NCBI GenBank assembly: GCA_017743585.1
Contig: JAGHYP010000126.1
Coordinates: 1-7,907, forward strand
Reading direction: 5' to 3'
Source: Chloroflexota bacterium
GTDB taxonomy: Bacteria > Chloroflexota > Anaerolineae > Aggregatilineales > UBA2796
Length of the DNA stretch: 7,907 nucleotides
Shown here in pieces: positions 1 through 5,223 of this stretch (position 1 is its first letter; every line of letters starts with the position of its first letter). Made by a program: the position numbers and the translations under genes. The notes under the pieces are model-generated. The model worked only from the letters and a program-made list of their open reading frames with translations. It was not told the origin of the DNA and did no database searches.

Positions 1-314
1 ATGTAGAGCTGGGCGCGCGTCTCGGTTGGGAAGGCGTTGAGCGTCGGCGTCAGGCTTGGCGGCGGCGACTCAGCAGGCTGAACGACGGGCGCGCCCGTCT
101 GAGGCGGCGCAGCCGTCACGGCAAGCTCGGGCAGCTGCGCTGTATCGGTCGGCGCCGCGGCGAGCGGCGGCGGCGTGACCGTGATGATAATCGTGTTCGG
201 ATCGGGCGTCGGCGAGATGATCACCACCAATTGCATCGGCGGCACGCTGCAGCTGACTATTGCCGCGAGCATCAATAACAGAGCGATCAACGCGCTGCGA
301 TAGTTTTTCCTCAT
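1..314 (-). CDS. Putative secreted lipoprotein with Pro/Thr-rich region (3' end outside window)
   Basis: Reading leftwards from an ATG at 314, an open frame of 104 codons runs to the window edge without a stop, so only the N-terminal part is seen. The start has a GGAG Shine-Dalgarno sequence (322-325) seven bases upstream. Residues 1-22 form a lipoprotein signal: basic MRKNYR, a hydrophobic core, then a lipobox ending IVSC with the lipidated cysteine at residue 22. After it come short valine/isoleucine runs and a low-complexity Pro/Thr/Ala-rich segment (for example SPTPDP and TPPPLAA), the kind of extended linker that holds a domain away from the membrane. The functional domain lies beyond the window and the role is unknown. 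The gene follows the DppC-like permease on the same strand after about 108 bp, so it may be the last operon member or an independent gene. The lipoprotein call is fairly safe; nothing is claimed about function. Confidence 0.72.
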   Translation of the reverse strand, partial: MRKNYRSALIALLLMLAAIVSCSVPPMQLVVIISPTPDPNTIIITVTPPPLAAAPTDTAQLPELAVTAAPPQTGAPVVQPAESPPPSLTPTLNAFPTETRAQLY

Positions 315-422
315 CGGAAGTCTCCACTGAACACAAGGATGGAATCTCGATCGTGCGCAGCAGATTGTGGCAGGCGCGCGCCGCGGCTGCTGGACGATTG
401 CCCTACGCCGCGCGCTGCGCGA

Positions 423-1391
423 TCACTTCAGAGAGCGCGGATCGAAGGCGTCGCGCAGGCCGTCGCCGAGAAAATTGATGCCCATCACTGTGAGCATGAT
501 GAAGAGCGCCGGGAAGAACCAATAGAACCAGCTATCGAGGTAGCTATTCGCCTCGCCCATGATATTGCCCCAAGTCGGCGTCGGCGCGCGCACGCCAAGC
601 CCCAGAAAGCCGAGATAGGCTTCCAGCAAAATGGCAGAGGCCACGCCGAGCGTCGCCGAGACAATGATCGGCGCCATGCAGTTGGGCAGCACATGCCGCA
701 GGATGATCCGCCAGCTGCGGGCGCCAATCGAATACGCCGCCATCACGTATTCCTGCTCGCGCACCGAGAGCACCACTGAGCGCACAATCCGCGAGACGCG
801 CATCCAGCTCGTCAAGCCGATCACAAACACGATTACAATCATCGTGCTGCTGAAGCGCCTGCCCATGAACGTGAAATCGGGAAATTGCGTCGGATCGGAG
901 AAGATGCGCAGCGCGACCAGCGCCAAGAACAGTTGCGGGATGCTCAGCATCGCCTCAGCGAAGCGCATCAGCAAGAAGTCCACAACGCCGCCTAGATAGC
1001 CGGCCAGCAAGCCGACCGCTGTGCCGACCAATATTTGTATCAGCATCGCGGTCACGCCGATGAACAGAGAGACCTGACCGCCATAGATGGTGCGCGCTAA
1101 GATATCGCGCCCGATCACATCTGTGCCGAAGGGATGCTCAGCTGAAGGCGGCTGTAGCTTGCGGCGCGGATCGTTGTAGGTAGAAACCGACTCAGGGATA
1201 ACCAACGAGCCGATCACGACGTACAGGATGACGAACAACAGCAGCCCGATGCCGAAGATCGCCATGCGGTGCTTGCGCAGGCGGCGCATGCTGCGCGCAA
1301 AATTGGAGACACCCTTAATGTTTTGCTTTGGGTCGAGCGAGAGGACGCGCTCGGCAGGCTTGCCTTGGAGGCTATCAGTTCGCGTCGCCAT
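423..1391 (-). CDS. Peptide-type ABC transporter permease, DppC/OppC-like
   Basis: One of two membrane subunits of an importer of the dipeptide/oligopeptide/nickel family. Translation gives 322 aa, usual for DppC/OppC or slightly long. The N-terminus is an OppC_N-like region with a basic cytoplasmic stretch (RSMRRLRKHR, 34-42) before the first membrane helix (about 44-66). The family signature HPFGTDVIGRD is at 86-96, followed by the BPD_transp_1 core of several helices. The EAA loop that docks on the ATPase is at about 214-237 (EYVMAAYSIGARSW, ending VLPN). The C-terminus GDGLRDAFDPRSLK is typical. The start was set at 1391 because AGGAGG lies seven bases upstream; an in-frame start at 1433 would overlap the upstream permease and lacks this support. 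The gap to the preceding permease gene is only 11 bp, so the two are co-transcribed and probably translationally coupled. The substrate cannot be read from a permease; peptides are the default guess, but sugars, nickel or other solutes occur in the family. Confidence 0.93.
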   Translation of the reverse strand: MATRTDSLQGKPAERVLSLDPKQNIKGVSNFARSMRRLRKHRMAIFGIGLLLFVILYVVIGSLVIPESVSTYNDPRRKLQPPSAEHPFGTDVIGRDILARTIYGGQVSLFIGVTAMLIQILVGTAVGLLAGYLGGVVDFLLMRFAEAMLSIPQLFLALVALRIFSDPTQFPDFTFMGRRFSSTMIVIVFVIGLTSWMRVSRIVRSVVLSVREQEYVMAAYSIGARSWRIILRHVLPNCMAPIIVSATLGVASAILLEAYLGFLGLGVRAPTPTWGNIMGEANSYLDSWFYWFFPALFIMLTVMGINFLGDGLRDAFDPRSLK

Positions 1392-1402
1392 ACTGCCACC
1401 TC

Positions 1403-2428
1403 CTACGAGTAGCGGATGCGCGGATCGAGCCAAGTGTAAACGATATCGGTCAGCAGCTGGAAGACGACCACTGCCACGCTCAACACCATCAGAATCGCCA
1501 TCATGACAGGCACGTCGGCGCGCTCGAAGCTCTCAATGAACAACCGCCCCATGCCGGGCCACGCGAAAATGCGCTCCGTGACCACTGCGCCCGCCAACAA
1601 GAACGGTAGATCGAGACCGATGAGCGTCACCAGCGGCAGCGCGGCATTTTTGAAGGCATGGCGGCGCACCACTTGCGACTCTGCTAAGCCTTTGGCGCGC
1701 GCCGTGCGGATGTAATCTTGGTTCAGCACCTCCAGCATCGAAGAGCGGACGAAGCGCACGTAGCCCGCCAGTTGGATCGCCACGAGGCAGAAGACAGGCA
1801 ACACCATGTGTTGCAACAAGCTGCCGAGCGTGCCATCTCCTGTGCCGCCCCACTTGATTGGCTCTAAGCCCCAGCGCTTGAATTGCACAGCGAAAATGTA
1901 GATTGTGAGCAGCGCGACGAAGAAGATCGGCATTGAGTAGAAGAAGAACGAAAGGCTTGTGATCAAGTTATCCCAGAACGAATATTGCCGCACAGCCGAG
2001 AAAATGCCGATGGCGATCGCCAGCCCAACTGTCAATACGTATGACGGGACCATCAAGATGAGCGTCCACGGCAAGCGCTCTTCGATGCGCGTCCACGAAG
2101 GGCGGCGCGTGACGAACGAGATGCCTAGGTCGCCGCGCAGCACGCCGCGCCGCGTGCCTCGCTCCAAGCGCGAGCCATCGCCGTAAACATCTATTGGCGG
2201 CATCCAATCGTTGCCGATGAGCCAGATCAAGTATTGCTCCAAAATCGGACGATCCAAGCCCAGCCGTCGCATGATGATCTCGCGGTCGCGCGCGCTGGGG
2301 CGGTTGCGCGACTCGGCATAGACCGCCATCGGATCGCCTAAGGCGTTGGTGAAGTTGAACAAAATGAAGCTGATGATCAGCAATAAAGGGATGGATTGCA
2401 GCGCGCGCTGCACAACATATCGCGTCAT
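1403..2428 (-). CDS. Peptide-type ABC transporter permease, DppB/OppB-like
   Basis: The partner membrane subunit of the importer, 341 aa. It begins with the standard DppB pattern MTRYVVQRALQSIPLLLIIS (first helix about 9-30) and the LGLDRP segment at 56-61. A large loop leads into RGDLGISF (98-105). The EAA loop is at about 238-265 (DYIRTARAKGLAES, ending AALP), then FAWPGMGRLF at 288-297, and the C-terminus WLDPRIRYS is typical. The loop at about 73-98 is longer than in E. coli DppB and contains DVYGDGS. The ATG at 2428 is the only sensible start: an in-frame stop (2432-2434) lies one codon upstream, and the family N-terminus begins there. No Shine-Dalgarno sequence is visible; instead the start sits inside tandem GTCATA repeats. 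The gene lies 109 bp downstream of the binding-protein gene, with a hairpin between, and 11 bp before the second permease gene. Confidence 0.93.
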   Translation of the reverse strand: MTRYVVQRALQSIPLLLIISFILFNFTNALGDPMAVYAESRNRPSARDREIIMRRLGLDRPILEQYLIWLIGNDWMPPIDVYGDGSRLERGTRRGVLRGDLGISFVTRRPSWTRIEERLPWTLILMVPSYVLTVGLAIAIGIFSAVRQYSFWDNLITSLSFFFYSMPIFFVALLTIYIFAVQFKRWGLEPIKWGGTGDGTLGSLLQHMVLPVFCLVAIQLAGYVRFVRSSMLEVLNQDYIRTARAKGLAESQVVRRHAFKNAALPLVTLIGLDLPFLLAGAVVTERIFAWPGMGRLFIESFERADVPVMMAILMVLSVAVVVFQLLTDIVYTWLDPRIRYS

Positions 2429-2445
2429 ATGTCATAATGTCATAT
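2424..2445. repeat. Three tandem GTCATA-type repeats covering the permease start codon
   Basis: On the plus strand GTCATAT (2424-2430), GTCATAAT (2431-2438) and GTCATAT (2439-2445) follow one another. Read on the minus strand they place three ATGs (2443, 2435, 2428) within 18 bases. The last is the permease start. The first opens a three-codon frame (Met-Thr-Leu-stop, 2443 to 2432) that ends just before it. No GGAGG-like element is present. The repeat is directly visible; any role in initiation or as a protein site is inference. Confidence 0.5.
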
Positions 2446-2489
2446 ACGCCTGAGCAAACAGCTATGTCACAGGCGGTCTGATAAGCCAA

Positions 2490-2515
2490 CAGAGACGGGC
2501 AGTTGCCCGTCTCTG
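2490..2515 (-). terminator. Intercistronic stem-loop between binding protein and permease genes
   Basis: CAGAGACGGGCA (2490-2501) and TGCCCGTCTCTG (2504-2515) are perfectly complementary 12-base arms separated by two bases. In RNA this gives a GC-rich stem of about 10 bp with a short loop. It begins 22 bp after the stop of the binding-protein gene. The minus-strand continuation is TTGGCTTATC, not a run of T, so it is a poor full terminator. It fits a partial attenuator or a 3'-end stabiliser that leaves more binding-protein message than permease message, an arrangement well known in binding-protein-dependent importers. The structure is seen; the function is inferred. Confidence 0.6.
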
Positions 2516-2537
2516 CTGTTACGGCCTGCTCAGCAGC

Positions 2538-4232
2538 TCACCGAAGCTCCCAGTTCATGATGTCGAACCACTGGTTGCCGACGCCTGAGCCGATCCGAAT
2601 CGCGCCCGCGAAGCGCTTGGTGTTGTAAGCGTAGTTATCGCCGCGCGGGAATAGGTTGATCAGCGGCACTTGGTCGCGCAGGATCTCCTGAATCTTGTAG
2701 GCGGCCTCTAGACGCTCCTTGGGATCGAGCGAGGTCTTGGTGATCAGCGATGCCGCGTCCAGCTCGGGGCTGCAGAAACCGGTGAAGTTCTGACCGCCAG
2801 GATTGGACTCGTTCGGAATCTGCTTGCAGTTGAGCGCCTCGTCCACTGTGGCGTTGACAGGGTTGGTCAGGGATGTGTTGTTAGCATACTGTGCAATGTC
2901 ATACTCGCCGATGGCGTTGATGCCGCGGTTGACGAACGCGCCGAAGAACTCAGAGGCAGGGTACTTCTCGAGGATCACGCTCACACCCACCTTCGCCAGC
3001 TGCTGTTGAATGACCGCCTGAATGTTGTTGCGCCAGCCAGCGGTAGTGGTGCTGTAGCGGAACTCCAGCTTGACGCCGTCTTTCTGGCGGATGCCATCCG
3101 GCCCGAGCGTCCAGCCCGCCTCATCCAGCAGCTTAGCGGCCGCCTCAGGATCGTAAGGCGTCACGCCCAGCTCTTTGTTCTCAAAAGGCGAGCCGGCGTA
3201 GATGCTATCAGTCGGCTTGGTGGCGCCTGCCAGCAGCTCGCGCGTGATCGTCTCGCGGTCAATGGCAAGGCGGAGCGCACGGCGCACGCGCACATCCTTC
3301 AGCGCGGGGTGGCCGGCGCGCGGGTGCTCGTCAGTGCGCAGGTTCAGCCACAGGCTCTCGATGTAGCCGCCGAAGACGGTCACGATCTTCAGATCGGGAT
3401 TGCTGGCGGCAACGCGCGGAATATCGCCTTCGCTGACGTTCGGCACATAGTCCAGCTGACCGGCTGCCAGCGCAGCGTACTGCGAGTCAGTATCCGGGAA
3501 GAAGCGGATCAGGATGCGCTTGATCTTCGGCTCGCCGAAGACGTAGTTCGGATTCGCCTCGAAGGACATAGACTCGCCGCGCTTCCACTCGCGCAAGACG
3601 TACGGCCCGCTGAAGACAGTCGGGTATTGATTCTCGGGCGCGTTCTCAATCGTGCCTTCCTTCTCGTAGATCGGGCGGAAGACGTGTGCAGGCAAGATGG
3701 TCGGCAGGCCAGGCGAGCCGACTATCTCTTCAGGGAACGGCTTCGGCGCGTTGAAGCGCAGGCGGAAGGTGGTCTCATCGATCAGCTCAACTTCCTCCAG
3801 AGCCTCGCGGATGCCGCTGCCTTGCAGCATGTTGTTGGCGGGATCCTTGATCATCTGGTACGTGAAGACCAAGTCTTCCGCTGTCAAGGGCTTGCCGTCG
3901 CTCCACTTCAAACCCGGCTTCAGCTTGATCGTGTACTCCTTGAAATCTTCGCTGATGCCGCCGTTCTCGCGCGTTGGTACCTCAGCTGCCAGCACCAGCA
4001 CAGGCTTCAGGTCGTCGCTGAAGTCATACAAGCTGGCTTGAACAAGGTCATTTGCCCATTGCGCGAACGCCATGCTGCTGTAGAAGCCGTTCATGTTGTC
4101 GGGCTCTTGGGCAAAGCCGACCACCAGCGTGTCGCGATCTCGGGCTTGGACGGGCGCGCCAAAGCTCGCCAGCGCCATAGCGAGCGCCAGCGCAACGATG
4201 AGCGCTAAACAAACGCGATTCTTGACTGTCAT
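2538..4232 (-). CDS. ABC transporter substrate-binding protein, peptide/nickel family (SBP_bac_5)
   Basis: The extracytoplasmic solute receptor of the importer, 564 aa, within the usual 500-600 aa of the DppA/OppA family. Residues 1-30 form a Sec signal peptide (VKNR, a long Ala/Leu core, likely cut after PVQA). There is no cysteine at the cleavage site, so it is not a lipoprotein. Mature features of the family are TLVVGFAQEPDNMNGFY (35-51), the signature GLKWSDGKPLTAEDLVFTY (107-125), SGPYVLREW about residue 208, then VRRALRLAIDRETI and, near the C-terminus, LRDQVPLINLFPR. The start at 4232 has AAGGAG about ten bases upstream. It is first in the operon, with a recognisable promoter at 4295-4323, and precedes both permeases. 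The ligand is not predictable from motifs; peptides are the likeliest class. A long open frame on the opposite strand here is a coding shadow. Confidence 0.94.
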   Translation of the reverse strand: MTVKNRVCLALIVALALAMALASFGAPVQARDRDTLVVGFAQEPDNMNGFYSSMAFAQWANDLVQASLYDFSDDLKPVLVLAAEVPTRENGGISEDFKEYTIKLKPGLKWSDGKPLTAEDLVFTYQMIKDPANNMLQGSGIREALEEVELIDETTFRLRFNAPKPFPEEIVGSPGLPTILPAHVFRPIYEKEGTIENAPENQYPTVFSGPYVLREWKRGESMSFEANPNYVFGEPKIKRILIRFFPDTDSQYAALAAGQLDYVPNVSEGDIPRVAASNPDLKIVTVFGGYIESLWLNLRTDEHPRAGHPALKDVRVRRALRLAIDRETITRELLAGATKPTDSIYAGSPFENKELGVTPYDPEAAAKLLDEAGWTLGPDGIRQKDGVKLEFRYSTTTAGWRNNIQAVIQQQLAKVGVSVILEKYPASEFFGAFVNRGINAIGEYDIAQYANNTSLTNPVNATVDEALNCKQIPNESNPGGQNFTGFCSPELDAASLITKTSLDPKERLEAAYKIQEILRDQVPLINLFPRGDNYAYNTKRFAGAIRIGSGVGNQWFDIMNWELR

Positions 4233-4294
4233 AAGCTGCGATCTCCTTGAAAAGTGTCTTCTGGCTATCGTCCTCAGCTAATCGTAGCGCGATC

Positions 4295-4323
4295 AATATA
4301 ACGAATGCGCAGTCTTTTTGCAA
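4295..4323 (-). promoter_or_regulatory. Sigma70-like promoter for the importer operon
   Basis: On the minus strand TTGCAA (4318-4323, four of six matches to TTGACA) is followed after exactly 17 bases by TATATT (4295-4300, five of six to TATAAT). Transcription would start near 4288, giving a leader of about 55 nt before the binding-protein ATG at 4232. Spacing and position are right for a housekeeping promoter. This is a pattern match only. Confidence 0.55.
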
Positions 4324-4360
4324 TAGCAGGCTGCAATCCTGTGCAGATTGCCAAAGATGC

Positions 4361-4380
4361 GCTTTTCATCAGCTTTTCAT
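4361..4380 (+). promoter_or_regulatory. Direct repeat GCTTTTCAT x2, 11-bp period, possible response-regulator site
   Basis: GCTTTTCAT occurs at 4361-4369 and again at 4372-4380, one helical turn (11 bp) apart. Its right end overlaps a perfect 10-bp palindrome, TTTCATGAAA (4375-4384). The site lies in the 210-bp divergent region, about 63 bp before the PepSY gene start and about 40 bp upstream of the importer -35 element, so it could act on either side. Head-to-tail half-sites with 11-bp spacing are how OmpR/PhoB-type regulators bind. The repeat is seen; the regulator is inferred. Confidence 0.35.
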
Positions 4381-4442
4381 GAAATGCCGAGCAGGTTTTG
4401 CTGTAAAACTTTGAGCCCAACATATTGCTGGAGGTTCTCACC

Positions 4443-5180
4443 ATGCGCCAAAATTTCATCAGGATTGTCTTATCAGCAGCGCTGCTCATCATCCTCAGCG
4501 CATCCGCATTCACAGTCAAAGCGCAAGGCTCGATCAGCTTGCAAGAGGCGATCGGCATCGCCCAAGCCTTGTATCCGAGCGCGCAGGTCATCAAGACCGA
4601 GTTCGTGAACACGGCGACGCCGCCTTACTACGTGATCGGCTTGGATAACGGCAGATCGGTCTTTATCAACGCCGTGAGCAAAGAGATCATCCAGATCGTC
4701 ACTACACAAGCGCCTTCTGTGGCAGGCATAGCACCGCCGACGCCCATTGCGCCGTCGGTAGCTGCGCTCGTCAGCTTTGAGCGCGCACGGCAGATCGCCC
4801 AAGAGCGCTTCCCGAACGCGCAAGTGTTGGATGCCAAGCTGGAGCAGCGCGGCAGACGGCACAACTACGACACAGTCTGGTCAATCAAGCTCAGCAATGG
4901 CTACGATGTGAAAGTGAGCGCTACAAGCGGCGCTATTGTCGAAATCAAAGTGATGCGTCACCTGCCTTACGCGATCGATCCTGCCGCTGCCGCCATCAGC
5001 CAGAGCCAAGCTGAGCAAGTTGCCGCCTCAACTTTCGGCGATAGCGCAGTTTTCTCGCGCTTGCATCAGAAAGGTAGGAAGCACGGCTACGCATTGGTCT
5101 GGGAAGTCCTGCTGAGCAACGGCTACCGCGTTTCTGTCAGCGCGACCACAGGCGCTATCATCGAAGTGCGCAGCCGTTGA
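4443..5180 (+). CDS. Secreted protein with three PepSY-type repeats
   Basis: Predicted protein of 245 aa. Residues 1-27 are a Sec signal peptide (MRQNFIR, hydrophobic core, cut after TVKA). Three PepSY-like units follow. Unit 1 (about 31-88, SLQEAIGIAQALYPSAQV) is the most divergent. Unit 2 (about 110-170) and unit 3 (about 185-243) are clearly related to each other, sharing GRxHxY, VW, LSNGY, VSAT and GAI with an offset of 74 residues. A Pro/Ala-rich linker (90-108, with APPTPIAP) separates units 1 and 2. PepSY domains occur in secreted or membrane proteins, including inhibitory propeptides of M4 peptidases and accessory proteins of signalling systems; no enzyme activity is expected. GGAGG eight bases before the ATG at 4443 supports this start over a TTG at 4425. 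The gene is monocistronic, divergent from the importer, and closed by a terminator. Partner and ligand are unknown. Confidence 0.85.
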   Translation: MRQNFIRIVLSAALLIILSASAFTVKAQGSISLQEAIGIAQALYPSAQVIKTEFVNTATPPYYVIGLDNGRSVFINAVSKEIIQIVTTQAPSVAGIAPPTPIAPSVAALVSFERARQIAQERFPNAQVLDAKLEQRGRRHNYDTVWSIKLSNGYDVKVSATSGAIVEIKVMRHLPYAIDPAAAAISQSQAEQVAASTFGDSAVFSRLHQKGRKHGYALVWEVLLSNGYRVSVSATTGAIIEVRSR

Positions 5181-5196
5181 CAAGCATATAGAGCAT

Positions 5197-5223
5197 GGGC
5201 GAGCCTATCGCTCGCCCTTTTTT
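5197..5223 (+). terminator. Rho-independent terminator of the PepSY gene
   Basis: GGGCGAGC (5197-5204) and GCTCGCCC (5210-5217) form a perfect 8-bp stem around the loop CTATC, followed directly by six T residues (5218-5223). It lies 16 bp past the PepSY stop. The T run touches the stop codon of the convergent FAD/Fe-S gene. On the minus strand the hairpin is preceded by A residues but not followed by T, so it works mainly in the plus direction. Confidence 0.88.

Noticed and set aside
373..382. GC-only palindrome GGCGCGCGCC in the gap after the DppC-like permease, considered as a terminator
   Set aside because: No T run follows on the minus strand, and GCGC-rich words are very common throughout this window.
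339..779. A 146-codon plus-strand open frame over the end of the DppC-like permease gene
   Set aside because: Very Arg/Ala/His-rich composition and full overlap with the permease mark it as a shadow frame.
2013..2020. GCGATCGC octamer reminiscent of cyanobacterial HIP1
   Set aside because: Only an isolated occurrence was noticed, inside a coding region, so there is no enrichment that would suggest a HIP1-bearing genome.
1968..2489. A minus-strand open frame of 173 codons crossing the start of the DppB-like permease in another frame
   Set aside because: The translation is Arg/Ala/His/Leu-rich with no recognisable domain, and the permease frame is unambiguous.
3006..4208. A 400-codon open frame on the plus strand opposite the binding-protein gene
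   Set aside because: It lies entirely antisense to a gene with clear family motifs, its translation is rich in Arg/Ala/Gln/Val without domain character, and such frames arise from GC-biased codon use in the true gene.
4402..4426. Possible promoter elements for the PepSY gene (TGTAAA about 4402, or TTGCTG with CATATT at 4421)
   Set aside because: Poor consensus matches; the second would place the transcription start on or beside the Shine-Dalgarno sequence.
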